Positions 6,537-14,751 of a DNA stretch of 40,153 bases are shown here, piece by piece. A program made the translations under genes and the position numbers. The DNA comes from Candidatus Woesearchaeota archaeon (GTDB taxonomy: Archaea; Nanobdellota; Nanobdellia; Woesearchaeales; UBA10216). The notes beneath the pieces are model-generated. The model had not been told where the DNA came from, ran no database searches, and saw only the letters and a list, made by a program, of their open reading frames with translations. Positions within the stretch are counted from its first letter, which is position 1, and every line of letters starts with the position of its first letter. The stretch spans positions 1-40,153 of the forward strand of contig JACPTF010000019.1 in NCBI GenBank assembly GCA_016192915.1. The letters run 5' to 3'.

Positions 6537-9500
6537 GTGGCTGAAGCGCAAAGCAAAAAAGAAGAGAAAAACGCAGGGAAAGACTTTGGAGAAGGCATCG
6601 AGGTCGTAAAGGCCGAGCCTCAGGAAGAAAAAGATGTAGAGATAAACTTTGGGAGAATCCTCTCATTCTTCAAGCAAAAGCCGGAAGAAACAGAGGCGGC
6701 GAAGTCGCCTCTGCGCATCGGCTCAAGTCGGCACAAGTCCGCTTCGAGCGGACTGTACAATCCTGCAAAGCAGGATTTGCAGCTGCCGACTGAGCAATCG
6801 GGCAACAGCCCGATTCGCTCTGCCGATGCTGAAAAAGAAGCAGCCGAGCACAAAACAGAACATGGGAGGGATGATGAAGGGGAAATAGACGTGGGCAAGC
6901 TTGTTTCCGGCATAAAGGGCATATTCAAAGGCGTGAAGGAAGCAAACCCAAATCGCGCCAAAGCACGATTGGGCCCAGTCCCAAAAGCCGACTTGGGAAC
7001 AGAATCCGCTGAAGGCGAAGATGTTTCTCTCAACCCGCAAGCCGCAGTTGAGTTTCTCAAAAAAAGGGGGATGCTGATACTCCTGATAACAGGCATTCTG
7101 ATAGCCATGGGCATCACTGCAAACGTGAGAACGCAGGTTGCAGCGCTGCCATTCACTTACGAATGGGCCCAGAATTCTGTCTACAACACAATACAAAGTG
7201 ACATAAGCAGCGCCATAAGCCAGCAATACCCGAACCTCCCGGAAGCGAGAAAAAACCAGATACTAAGCGATGAGCTGGCAAAGGCCAGGAAAAGCAAAAC
7301 GTACACATTCAAAACAGGCCAGTACACAGGCCAGACAATAAACATCCAAGACCAGGTTAAATCAACAGCAGAATTCATAAAAGGCTTCTACAAAGACGAA
7401 AACGGCAAGCCATACTCGCCAGATATTGACCCGTACTACTGGTACCGCTATGCAAAAAACATCGTTGAGACAGGCCACATTGGAGATGAAGTAAAGAACG
7501 GCCTGGAGTGGGACAACCACCAAGTTGCCCCATTTGGAAGGCAAATCCTGCCAGAAGACACTTTCTTTCCATACCTCATCGCCTATCTGTACAAGACTGT
7601 AAAATTCTTTAACCACGCGGCAACGCTGTGGGAAGTGCAGACAAACGTGTACCCCGCGCTGCTGTCAGCACTTACTGTGCTGCTCATATTCCTCATAGGC
7701 AGAAAGATAGCGGGCAACGTGGCAGGATTCTTCGGCTCGCTAATGGCAGGGCTGCACGCAGCTTTCGTCAACAGGACAATACACGGCGACAACGATGCAG
7801 CAGTCATGTTTTTTGCAATACTGACCCTATGGCTGTTCGTAGAGGCAATATACGCAAACAAAACGATAAAAAGACTCGCACTTGCAGCACTCGCAGGGCT
7901 GGCTGCTGCAGTGTTCAGCATTGGCTGGGGAGGATGGTGGTTCGTACTGGTGTTCATAATAACGGCCTCAGCAGCCACAGTTGCAGCAGGTGCACTGAAC
8001 AGCTTCATTTCCTCGCTAACGAAAGGACGTCGTGTAGCAGAGGCAGCAATTGACGGAATAAAAGCTGCCACAATAGGCACAGTAGGAAAACTTGTTACAA
8101 TACCAACAGCTGTATTCCTGATAGCAACAGCATTCTTTGTCGGCATATTTACGAGCTTTGACAGAATCATTCAACTGCCAAGGATCATATTCGGCATAAG
8201 CCACCTGAAATCCGCAGTGCTCTCCCAGTCTTACTGGCCAAACGTACTTACAACAGTGGCAGAGCTGAACGAAGGAAGCTTACAGCAGGTCATAAGCCAG
8301 ATAAAGCCAGGAATATTCTGGCTCTCGCTGCTAAGCGCAGCACTGCTAGTTGCGCTCGCGGCCATACACTTCATGCTGCCGCTGATGAAAAACCAAACAA
8401 GCCAGAAGCTCAGGCAGCACTTCCAGCCAAAAGAGGAAAACGCGCTTTACTCAATATTCTTCGCCACCCTTGTTTCAGTATGGTTCATAGGAACAATTTA
8501 CGCGTCAACAAAAGGAATAAGGTTTGTGCTGCTGCTGGCCCCAATGGCAGGGCTCGGCTTCGGAATGACACTAGGGCTCATATTCAAGACAGCAACATGG
8601 ACAAACGAAAACTTCCTGAAAATAAACAAGGTAGCCACAGCAGCAGCAATATTCGCAGTCCTCGCAATGGCAGCATACTCAACCGATGTGATAAAAGACG
8701 CTTACAATGTAGCCAAACATGACACTCCAATAATGAACGACGCATGGTACAGCTCACTTACTGCAATAAAAGAAGATTCCAACAGCACAACAAAAGACGC
8801 AACAATAACATCCTGGTGGGACTTCGGCCACCACTTCAAGGCCATCACAGACAGAAGGGTGACATTTGACGGCACAACCCAGCAGGGACCGCAGGCGCAC
8901 TGGGTAGGGAAACTCTTCATGATAAGCAGCGAGACAGAAGCGGCAGGCATACTAAGAATGCTTGACTGCGGAAGCAACACGGCATTCGATGCTCTAAACA
9001 GCGTTAAGAACGACTATCCAAATTCTACAAAGATAATATACAGGATGACACAAACACCCTCAAAGAATGAAGCTGACAAAGCACTTACGCAGGAATATGG
9101 CCTCAATGCAGAGCAGGCAGCAAACGTCACAAAGTACACGCACTGCGAACGTCCTCCAGAGGGCTACGTCATAGCCTCAGAGGACATGATAGGCAAGTCC
9201 GGAGTATGGGGGCACTTTGGAAGCTGGGACCTTGAAAAGGCAGTAATATGGCAGACTATGAGAAGCAAGAGTGAAAAGGAAGCGGTCACAGAAATGAGAG
9301 ACATGTTCAACTACAGCGATGAAAAAGCAAAATCGGTTTATAACGAACTTAGAAGGATAAAAGATGACCGTGAAGCAAACACGTGGATAGCGCCATGGCC
9401 AAGCTTCTCAAGCGACGTAAGCGGCTGCCAAACACTGGCCAATCCAGAAAACGAGCAGGAAAGAATACTAGTAAGGTGCGGCAATGGGCTGGCAGTTAAC

Positions 9501-9836
9501 CTAACGACATACGACGCCTATTTCCAGGCGCAGGACGGCAGCGTCCTACACCCGATATCACTTGTTTACCTCTCAAACGAAACAGGAACGCAACAAGTTG
9601 TTGAAAAGATATTCACAAACAACACAGTGCCGCAAAGGCTGTCAACAATACTAATACCGCAGGGAAACAGCTACGCCAGCATACTGGCAAGCCCTGAACT
9701 CGCAGGGGGAATGTTCACGAAGATGTTCTTCTTCGGAGGAACAGGGCTGAAACACTTCAAGCTCCTGACGCACCAAACAGGGCTGACAGGAACAAGCGTA
9801 TACGTATACAAGGCCGACTGGGACAGCCTCCGATAA
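6537..9836 (+). CDS. aglB: Oligosaccharyltransferase AglB/STT3 with a long N-terminal extension
   Basis: This 1099-residue protein transfers a lipid-linked glycan to Asn in N-X-S/T sites on the outer face of the membrane. STT3 features are visible: the loop acid motif DPYYWYR (298-304), a second acidic motif HGDND (416-420), about 12 membrane helices and the catalytic WWDFG (about 760-764) in ITSWWDFGHH, followed by a soluble C-terminal domain. The first helix begins only near residue 180. The preceding cytoplasmic stretch is charged and low-complexity and contains two palindromic elements (residues about 52-98 and 137-154). The GTG at 6537 is the first credible start in frame; the nearby ATG at 6499 is out of frame. 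GT2 and sugar genes follow directly. Confidence 0.92.
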   Translation: MAEAQSKKEEKNAGKDFGEGIEVVKAEPQEEKDVEINFGRILSFFKQKPEETEAAKSPLRIGSSRHKSASSGLYNPAKQDLQLPTEQSGNSPIRSADAEKEAAEHKTEHGRDDEGEIDVGKLVSGIKGIFKGVKEANPNRAKARLGPVPKADLGTESAEGEDVSLNPQAAVEFLKKRGMLILLITGILIAMGITANVRTQVAALPFTYEWAQNSVYNTIQSDISSAISQQYPNLPEARKNQILSDELAKARKSKTYTFKTGQYTGQTINIQDQVKSTAEFIKGFYKDENGKPYSPDIDPYYWYRYAKNIVETGHIGDEVKNGLEWDNHQVAPFGRQILPEDTFFPYLIAYLYKTVKFFNHAATLWEVQTNVYPALLSALTVLLIFLIGRKIAGNVAGFFGSLMAGLHAAFVNRTIHGDNDAAVMFFAILTLWLFVEAIYANKTIKRLALAALAGLAAAVFSIGWGGWWFVLVFIITASAATVAAGALNSFISSLTKGRRVAEAAIDGIKAATIGTVGKLVTIPTAVFLIATAFFVGIFTSFDRIIQLPRIIFGISHLKSAVLSQSYWPNVLTTVAELNEGSLQQVISQIKPGIFWLSLLSAALLVALAAIHFMLPLMKNQTSQKLRQHFQPKEENALYSIFFATLVSVWFIGTIYASTKGIRFVLLLAPMAGLGFGMTLGLIFKTATWTNENFLKINKVATAAAIFAVLAMAAYSTDVIKDAYNVAKHDTPIMNDAWYSSLTAIKEDSNSTTKDATITSWWDFGHHFKAITDRRVTFDGTTQQGPQAHWVGKLFMISSETEAAGILRMLDCGSNTAFDALNSVKNDYPNSTKIIYRMTQTPSKNEADKALTQEYGLNAEQAANVTKYTHCERPPEGYVIASEDMIGKSGVWGHFGSWDLEKAVIWQTMRSKSEKEAVTEMRDMFNYSDEKAKSVYNELRRIKDDREANTWIAPWPSFSSDVSGCQTLANPENEQERILVRCGNGLAVNLTTYDAYFQAQDGSVLHPISLVYLSNETGTQQVVEKIFTNNTVPQRLSTILIPQGNSYASILASPELAGGMFTKMFFFGGTGLKHFKLLTHQTGLTGTSVYVYKADWDSLR
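6692..6829. repeat. Palindromic element, type B, cloverleaf-like, inside aglB
   Basis: A hairpin AGAGGCG/CGCCTCT (6692-6712) precedes a nested block. Outer arms GCATCGGC (6715-6722) and GCCGATGC (6822-6829) enclose a stem AGTCGGC/GCCGACT (6726-6732, 6785-6791), which itself holds two hairpins: AGTCCGCT/AGCGGACT (6736-6754) and AATCCTGC/GCAGGATT (6759-6777). A further hairpin AATCGGGC/GCCCGATT (6796-6815) is extended by GAGC/GCTC. All of it is translated in frame with no stop codon. Confidence 0.85.
6947..6997. repeat. Palindromic element, type A (copy 2), inside aglB
   Basis: The type A frame CCCA...GGGCCC...TGGG is kept. The first hairpin is AATCGCGC-CAAA-GCACGATT (one wobble pair), and the second is partly decayed (AGTC...GCCGACT). 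It codes for about 17 residues just before the first AglB membrane helix. Confidence 0.8.
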
Positions 9837-9846
9837 GGGCGAAAAA

Positions 9847-10509
9847 ATGGACTTCTACGCAATAATACCAGCCCGTAACGAAGAGAGAAACATTGCAGCC
9901 GTGATAGATAAAACAAAAAAATTCTGCGCTTCAAAAAGAATCATAGTAGTTGATGACGGCTCAAAAGACAATACCGCAGCACAAGCAAGAAAGCAAGGCG
10001 TAACCGTTTTAAGGCACATCATAAACCTCGGGAAAGGAGGGGCGCTAAGAACAGGAAGCCTCTACGCACACAAAAAAGGTGCGGAAGCCTTCATATACAT
10101 GGACAGCGACGGCCAGCACAACCCCGAAGACATACCACGGCTTCTTAGTGAGCTGAAAAACAACGACATCGTCTTCACATACAGGGACAGGGCAAGCACG
10201 CACATGCCCACTGTAAAGAAGTTCGGCAACTCATTCATCAACAGGACAATGAGGATCCTTTTTCACATCAATGTGAGGGACACGCAGTGCGGCTACAAGG
10301 CAATGACCAGAAAGGCATACGAAAGGCTCGGGCTTATCTCAAACGACTACAGCATAGAATCAGAGATAGTTGCAAAAACAGGGAAATACAAACTCAAGTT
10401 CTCGCAGTTACCGATAAAAACGATTTATGCTGACAGGTACAAGGGCACAACAGTCTTTGACGGGATAAACATCGTTATGAAAATGCTGTGGTGGAAAGTT
10501 GGGAGGTGA
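9847..10509 (+). CDS. Family 2 glycosyltransferase, polyprenyl-phosphate sugar synthase type
   Basis: This 220-residue GT-A enzyme has the nucleotide-sugar motif VVDDGS (34-39) and the metal-binding MDSDGQH (85-91), plus RDTQCGYKAM, which is typical of dolichyl-phosphate mannose/glucose synthases (DPM1/AglJ-like). It should move a sugar from NDP- or GDP-sugar to a polyprenyl phosphate on the cytoplasmic face, a first or donor-making step of N-glycan assembly. It starts 10 nt after aglB and probably shares its transcript. It has no C-terminal membrane helices, so it would be membrane-associated by partner or lipid. The exact sugar is not readable. Confidence 0.85.
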   Translation: MDFYAIIPARNEERNIAAVIDKTKKFCASKRIIVVDDGSKDNTAAQARKQGVTVLRHIINLGKGGALRTGSLYAHKKGAEAFIYMDSDGQHNPEDIPRLLSELKNNDIVFTYRDRASTHMPTVKKFGNSFINRTMRILFHINVRDTQCGYKAMTRKAYERLGLISNDYSIESEIVAKTGKYKLKFSQLPIKTIYADRYKGTTVFDGINIVMKMLWWKVGR

Positions 10510-10511
10510 AA

Positions 10512-11054
10512 ATGAGCAGCAGAACACTTGAAACCATCATTCATCCAGAAGCAGACACAGCAACTTTCCTAAATCTGCTGCGGCAGCAATTTAACATCAC
10601 ACGCATCTATTACCCGGGCGCAGGTACTGATGATACACTTGAATCCGCCTTTGCACAACAAGAAATAACGTACTTAGACAAAATGGTGTTAGACATCATT
10701 CTTGAAGGTGTGAAACTCAGATTGAATTTTGAAGATGATGGATTCACCAGCTTTTTTGAATTTATAAGGAAATTCGCCAAAGGCAGGAACTACGTTCTCG
10801 GTGACTTCGGCAAATCCCCTTTCGCCGATGGCACTTTTGGCGCTGTTTTCTACAAGGACATACATGCAACCGAAGAAGAACTTGCAGAAATATTAAGAAC
10901 CCTCCGCACAGGAGGGGTGGTAATACACGGCAAAGATATTTGCGAAGGCGAGGAGGGCAGGAAGATGCTAGAAGCAGCGGCTATGCTCGGTATGCTCAGG
11001 GAAGTAAGGCTCCCGTACACTCACCCAGATTTGACCGTTTTCCAAAAGGCGTGA
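10512..11054 (+). CDS. Degenerate SAM-methyltransferase-like protein
   Basis: This 180-residue protein resembles the class I methyltransferase fold but is weakly conserved. YYPGAGTD (about 34-41) sits where the SAM-binding motif DxGxGxG should be, and SPFADGTFGAVFY...LRTLRTGG in the second half matches the motif IV-V region of Methyltransf_11 proteins. The incomplete glycine motif makes SAM binding uncertain, so it may be structural or regulatory. The ATG at 10512 is chosen, not the upstream ATG at 10488, because GGGAGGTGA lies 4 nt before it and overlaps the stop of the GT2 gene, suggesting translational coupling. Confidence 0.65.
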   Translation: MSSRTLETIIHPEADTATFLNLLRQQFNITRIYYPGAGTDDTLESAFAQQEITYLDKMVLDIILEGVKLRLNFEDDGFTSFFEFIRKFAKGRNYVLGDFGKSPFADGTFGAVFYKDIHATEEELAEILRTLRTGGVVIHGKDICEGEEGRKMLEAAAMLGMLREVRLPYTHPDLTVFQKA

Positions 11055-11090
11055 AAGCGGCAATCAACAATCCCCACAGCAGCAAAAAGC

Positions 11091-11098
11091 ATATAAAC
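11091..11098 (+). promoter_or_regulatory. TATA box of the DUF2304 gene
   Basis: ATATAAAC lies 23 nt before the ATG at 11121, consistent with a leaderless transcript. Confidence 0.5.
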
Positions 11099-11120
11099 CA
11101 GCAAAGAAAGCCAAACGGGC

Positions 11121-11519
11121 ATGGCGCTTGGCATACAGGTCTTCGGAATCGTATTCGGGGCATTCATGCTCTACATGACATTCCTGCAGTGGAAAAAGAG
11201 GGAGTTTACGTTCAATGAATGGGCGTTCTGGAGCCTGTTTGCCTTGACGTTTAGTGGTGTATCGCTTTTCCCGCAAGTGCTTGACCCAGTAATAGCCGTG
11301 CTTGAGCTCGGAAGAAAGCTTGACCTCTTCATCATCATTGGCTTCATGTTCCTGATAGCAGCCACATTCTACACTTACAGGGTCGTGAGGAAAGTCCAGA
11401 AAGGGCTTGACGAGCTAGTAAGGCAGCTCGCACTCGAAAGGGCGCAGGAACCTGACCTTTTTAGAAAAAAGGTCAATCAAAAAACTAAAACGGGCAAAAA
11501 AAGAGAAAAACAAAAATAA
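11121..11519 (+). CDS. DUF2304 family membrane protein
   Basis: This 132-residue protein has three membrane helices (about 3-20, 34-52 and 70-88) followed by an amphipathic segment and a very Lys-rich cytoplasmic tail. That is the layout of DUF2304 proteins, which are commonly encoded next to GT2 polyprenyl-phosphate glycosyltransferases in archaea and bacteria. The molecular role is unknown; a scaffold for the glycosyltransferase is one guess. The ATG lies 23 nt after a TATA box, so it is leaderless. Near the C-terminus a 10-bp perfect hairpin (11453-11475) is translated. Confidence 0.75.
   Translation: MALGIQVFGIVFGAFMLYMTFLQWKKREFTFNEWAFWSLFALTFSGVSLFPQVLDPVIAVLELGRKLDLFIIIGFMFLIAATFYTYRVVRKVQKGLDELVRQLALERAQEPDLFRKKVNQKTKTGKKREKQK
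11453..11475. repeat. Short perfect hairpin inside the DUF2304 gene
   Basis: The arms TGACCTTTTT and AAAAAGGTCA pair over 10 bp around AGA, inside the coding region (residues about 112-118). It does not share the motifs of the type A or B elements. Confidence 0.5.
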
Positions 11520-11589
11520 AAAACAGCTGCCGAGAAAATACTCACGCTACTCCTCACGCTGTGGCCAAATTACTTAGCTGGTGAACAAA

Positions 11590-12342
11590 ATGCAAGTAGG
11601 AATAAAACTCTGGAGCTCTAATCCTGTCAAGTACGTTAAGGACTCAGATTTTGCCGACTTCATAGAGGTTCTGCCAAGAAGCGAAAAAAGCCTGGAAAAA
11701 TTTGCAAGAAGGCCGCACAACTACACTGTGCACGTCCCGCATGAAGGGTTCGGGTTCTGCCCCCTGCTCGACATGAAAAAAAGCAGGAAGCTCCTTGAAC
11801 ACGCAATAAGAGCGGCAAAAAAGCTGAAAGCTGAAACGCTGATAATGCACACAGGCTACATGAGGAAAGCCATTGATGAAAAGTCAATGAAGGACGTGAT
11901 TAAAAATGCCGCAAAACTGGCGAGAAGCGCGAACTATGGCCGCGTACTGATTGAAAACGGCGTTCATAAAGGCACATTCTACGTGGACAAGGGCAGGTAC
12001 TACGCCTGCTACAGCCACGAGCAGATGAAGGAAGTGCTTGAGCTAAGCGGGGCAGGGTTCTGCCTTGACCTTGAGCATGCCGCAATCACAGCCCACCAGC
12101 TGGGACTGGACTACGGCAAGCACGTGGCAGACCTTATGAGGCTAAAGCCCGAGTACTTCCACCTCAGCGGCGTAAGGCTAGCCGCAGGAGGCCATCACAT
12201 AAGCATATTCGACAGTGATATTGACTTAAGCTATGTAAAGAGCCTCCTGAAAAAAGCAGGCAAGCCCGTGTGCCTGGAAACGCCCATAGACATAGGGCAG
12301 AGGAAGAGGGAAGTGGAGTTCTTGAAAAATGGCAACGGCTAG
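11590..12342 (+). CDS. Xylose-isomerase-like TIM-barrel protein
   Basis: This 250-residue protein looks like the sugar-phosphate isomerase/epimerase or endonuclease IV (AP_endonuc_2) barrel. Signs are the N-terminal strand VGIKLWSSN, HVPHEG, LIMHTGYM, VLIENGV, CLDLEHA, YFHLSGV and CLETPID, which repeat the strand-acid/His pattern of that fold; H, E and D side chains at strand ends could bind metal. The substrate is unknown, and a sugar is plausible here. The ATG at 11590 is preferred over the GTG at 11581 because GGTGA lies 5 nt upstream. Its last 14 bases overlap the next start. Confidence 0.7.
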   Translation: MQVGIKLWSSNPVKYVKDSDFADFIEVLPRSEKSLEKFARRPHNYTVHVPHEGFGFCPLLDMKKSRKLLEHAIRAAKKLKAETLIMHTGYMRKAIDEKSMKDVIKNAAKLARSANYGRVLIENGVHKGTFYVDKGRYYACYSHEQMKEVLELSGAGFCLDLEHAAITAHQLGLDYGKHVADLMRLKPEYFHLSGVRLAAGGHHISIFDSDIDLSYVKSLLKKAGKPVCLETPIDIGQRKREVEFLKNGNG

Positions 12343-13078
12343 AGCTGTGGATAAAGAAAAGCTAATCGTAAAGGGCTTTCTCCTGCTTTTCATAGCCGCA
12401 ATTGTGTCCTGGATAATTGTCAGCACCATAGACTTTGTCAATCTGGCCGACACCAGAGTGCATGAACTGCCTGATTACGTCAAGGGAATGAGCCCCCTTA
12501 GCAGGGGGATTTTCCTCAGCCTGACGTTCCAGCTGGCCTATTACCTGATTGCGCTCGGCCTTTTCGTGGAATTCCTTAAGCCAAGCATAAGGCTGAAATG
12601 GAATGGGAGCAAACTTCTAACCCTGATTTCCTCGGTATTTATTATCAACGGTCTGCTGGCAGTCATTTCCGGCGGCATAAGGACCGGATTCAGAGGCGGC
12701 TTGTATGACACAATGTTTTATGGCATCGGTTTTGGCATACTTTTCCTTTCAAACTTCAACCCAAAGGCAACAGGAATTAAGATAGCTTTGTGGACCAGGC
12801 TGATTGAGGTGTGCGGCCCCATAATAGGCTACACAGTAATTCCCGCAGCATTCGGATATTACACTGGTGGGGCTTTCGGGCACTTCGGCTACGGATTTCA
12901 AGGAATGGTAACGAGCTTTTACTTCTGGAACGACTTCCTCGTCCAGTCTTTGAGCCTGATCCCGGTCTGGATTTTCCTGCGGAAGGGCGGGACAAAAAAA
13001 TTCTGGATAGCATCGTTCAGCATCGGCGCGGTAATTGTTGGGTTAGGTCTGGCATATCTTTTACCGGCTCTCTTCTGA
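12329..13078 (+). CDS. Seven-helix membrane protein of unknown family
   Basis: This 249-residue protein has hydrophobic segments near 15-36, 62-85, 97-118, 125-142, 156-178, 193-216 and 226-247. I see no catalytic motif and do not recognise the family; conserved-looking Gly/Tyr/Phe clusters (ISGGIRTGFRGG, GGAFGHFGYGF) occur in loops. It starts within the end of the TIM-barrel gene (14-base overlap), so the two are probably translated together. The neighbours suggest a role in lipid-linked sugar metabolism. A 6-bp hairpin CCCCCT/AGGGGG (12493-12508) lies in the coding sequence. Confidence 0.65.
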   Translation: MATARAVDKEKLIVKGFLLLFIAAIVSWIIVSTIDFVNLADTRVHELPDYVKGMSPLSRGIFLSLTFQLAYYLIALGLFVEFLKPSIRLKWNGSKLLTLISSVFIINGLLAVISGGIRTGFRGGLYDTMFYGIGFGILFLSNFNPKATGIKIALWTRLIEVCGPIIGYTVIPAAFGYYTGGAFGHFGYGFQGMVTSFYFWNDFLVQSLSLIPVWIFLRKGGTKKFWIASFSIGAVIVGLGLAYLLPALF

Positions 13079-13100
13079 ACATTTCTGCGCAGCATAAACG

Positions 13101-13109
13101 TTTAAATAG
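13101..13109 (+). promoter_or_regulatory. TATA box of the 13142 glycosyltransferase
   Basis: TTTAAATAG lies 33 nt before the ATG, implying a very short leader. Confidence 0.5.
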
Positions 13110-13141
13110 GCGCTGCAGCAACTAACAACTTCTGAATCAGA

Positions 13142-14311
13142 ATGAACATCCTTTTCGTGATAGAAAACTACCTGCCCCACATAGGCGGAGTCGAAGTTGT
13201 TTTTAAGAACCTTGCGGAAGGGCTTGTCAAAAGGGGGCATACTGCAACGATAATAACACACAGGCTTAAAGGCACGGCTACAGAGGAAACGATAAACGGG
13301 GTAAAAGTAAAAAGAATCAGCTGCCTTGGCAGCAGGTACTTATTCACGTTCCTATCAATTCCGGCCGCAATTTCTGCCGCAAGAAAAGCAGACCTTGTGC
13401 ACACAACCACATTCAACGGATTCTTCCCCGCATGGCTGGCGGCAAAACTTTCTGGGAAGCCACTGGTCGCAACAATCCATGAAGTATGGATTGGGAAATG
13501 GAGGGAATACGCTGACTTTGGCTGGCTCAGTGCAACGCTGCACGACTTAGTTGAAAGACTAATTTACCTGCTACCAGCCGTTGACAAATACGTTGCAGTT
13601 TCAAACTCAACCAGAAAGCAGCTGCTGCAGATTGGAAAGAAGGAAAACAGGATCATAACCGTTTACAACGGCGTTGATTACAACTATTTTAATCCCAAAA
13701 AATATGACGGCAGCAAAATAAGGAAGAAATATGCGCTGCAGAAAAGCTATGTCATGCTGGTTTACGGAAGGCCTGGGCCAAGCAAGGGAATCGAGTACGC
13801 AATAACTGCGATGAAGGAGATAGGCCAAAAACTGCCTGCTGCAAAGATGCTGCTGATGCTGTCAAGGGATAAGCAGTATGCTGGAAAATACAAGCAATTA
13901 CTGCAGCTGATAAGCAAACTAGGACTGAATGGCAAAATAATAGATGTTGAACCAGTTCCTCATTCCGAACTGCCAAACTACATAAAGGCTGCTGATTGCG
14001 TGATTGTGCCATCAATAAGCGAAGGGTTCGGCTACGTTGCTGCAGAAGCAGCAGCGATGGGAAAGCCAATCGTTGCAAGCAACACCACATCGCTGCCGGA
14101 AGTTGTTAGCGGCAAACACATCCTGGTTCAGCCAAAAAGCAGCAGGGAAATAGCAGATGCTGTAACAAGCATACACAGCGGAAAATACCACAAGACACCG
14201 CTCAAGAGGTTTACGATTGAAGAAAACGTCAGGAGCTACCTCTCATTATACGGAACGCTGGTGAAGGGAGCATCAAAACGAACCCTCCTGTCTATTGGGC
14301 GCAAGGTGTAA
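13142..14311 (+). CDS. Family 4 glycosyltransferase
   Basis: This 389-residue GT-B enzyme has an N-terminal domain starting ILFVIENYLPHIGGVE, the interdomain AVSNSTRKQL, and a C-terminal donor-binding domain with LVYGRPGPSKG and the EX7E motif in SEGFGYVAAEAAAMGKP (about 293-310). Family 4 enzymes use an NDP-activated sugar and retain its anomeric configuration. It probably adds a sugar to a lipid-linked glycan in the cytoplasm. The acceptor is unknown. The last 76 bases overlap the end of the minus-strand gene 14236-14673. Confidence 0.88.
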   Translation: MNILFVIENYLPHIGGVEVVFKNLAEGLVKRGHTATIITHRLKGTATEETINGVKVKRISCLGSRYLFTFLSIPAAISAARKADLVHTTTFNGFFPAWLAAKLSGKPLVATIHEVWIGKWREYADFGWLSATLHDLVERLIYLLPAVDKYVAVSNSTRKQLLQIGKKENRIITVYNGVDYNYFNPKKYDGSKIRKKYALQKSYVMLVYGRPGPSKGIEYAITAMKEIGQKLPAAKMLLMLSRDKQYAGKYKQLLQLISKLGLNGKIIDVEPVPHSELPNYIKAADCVIVPSISEGFGYVAAEAAAMGKPIVASNTTSLPEVVSGKHILVQPKSSREIADAVTSIHSGKYHKTPLKRFTIEENVRSYLSLYGTLVKGASKRTLLSIGRKV

Positions 14312-14673
14312 ATGCCAACTGCAGAAACTAATCCTACGGAATCTCCACTATTGGCAAGAGCGGGAACGTCAATCAAGGCTGGCACTATAAGAAGCCTGGG
14401 CCTAGCAGTAGCCGAGATGCCTATGATGTGGGAAGGATTAGTCCCGTCAACAAGCCTAGCAACGGCTCTGCGATTCGCGTATTGAGACATGGCGAAGGCC
14501 GTGACCTCCTTGACGTCATGAAGCAAGCCACTGGCATCGTACTGCGAAAAGATGGGAAACTCAGTAATATGCACGTCCAAAATAGAAGTAATAATGCAGC
14601 CATACTCGAGAGCGATGTTAAAGGCTAAAGAACTTATCCCGATAAAGGCCTTTTCGACAACAGAATCCAGCAT
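14236..14673 (-). CDS. Putative 145-residue protein of unknown function
   Basis: I do not recognise this product. It reads as alternating hydrophobic strands and helices (CIITSILDVHIT, HIIGISATARPRLLIVPALIDV, SVGLVSAVGIYTL) with no obvious membrane span. The best support is its promoter: a TATA box (14697-14706) lies 24-33 nt before the ATG, matching the leaderless genes around it and divergent from the 14752 gene. Against it, its last 76 bases run antisense into the glycosyltransferase end, and two plus-strand frames are also open here. It may be real but small, or a decayed gene. Confidence 0.45.
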   Translation of the reverse strand: MLDSVVEKAFIGISSLAFNIALEYGCIITSILDVHITEFPIFSQYDASGLLHDVKEVTAFAMSQYANRRAVARLVDGTNPSHIIGISATARPRLLIVPALIDVPALANSGDSVGLVSAVGIYTLRPIDRRVRFDAPFTSVPYNER

Positions 14674-14696
14674 GCAGCAGTTAGATCTTGCAGCTG

Positions 14697-14706
14697 ATAT
14701 TTATAG
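14697..14706 (-). promoter_or_regulatory. TATA box of the 14236-14673 gene
   Basis: The minus strand reads CTATAAATAT about 28 nt before the ATG at 14673. It shares a 30-base divergent promoter zone with the plus-strand box at 14721. Confidence 0.45.
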
Positions 14707-14720
14707 GTTATCATAAAAAG

Positions 14721-14730
14721 CTTTAAAAAC
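14721..14730 (+). promoter_or_regulatory. TATA box of the 14752 gene
   Basis: CTTTAAAAAC lies about 22-31 nt before the ATG, giving a leaderless transcript. Confidence 0.5.
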
Positions 14731-14751
14731 GCAGCAACCGAGTAGGGCAAC

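Noticed and set aside
14312-14628. Plus-strand frames after the glycosyltransferase stop as genes
   Set aside because: One (14312-14485) is short and without a promoter; the other (to 14628) has no ATG near its beginning. The minus-strand frame has a well-placed TATA box.
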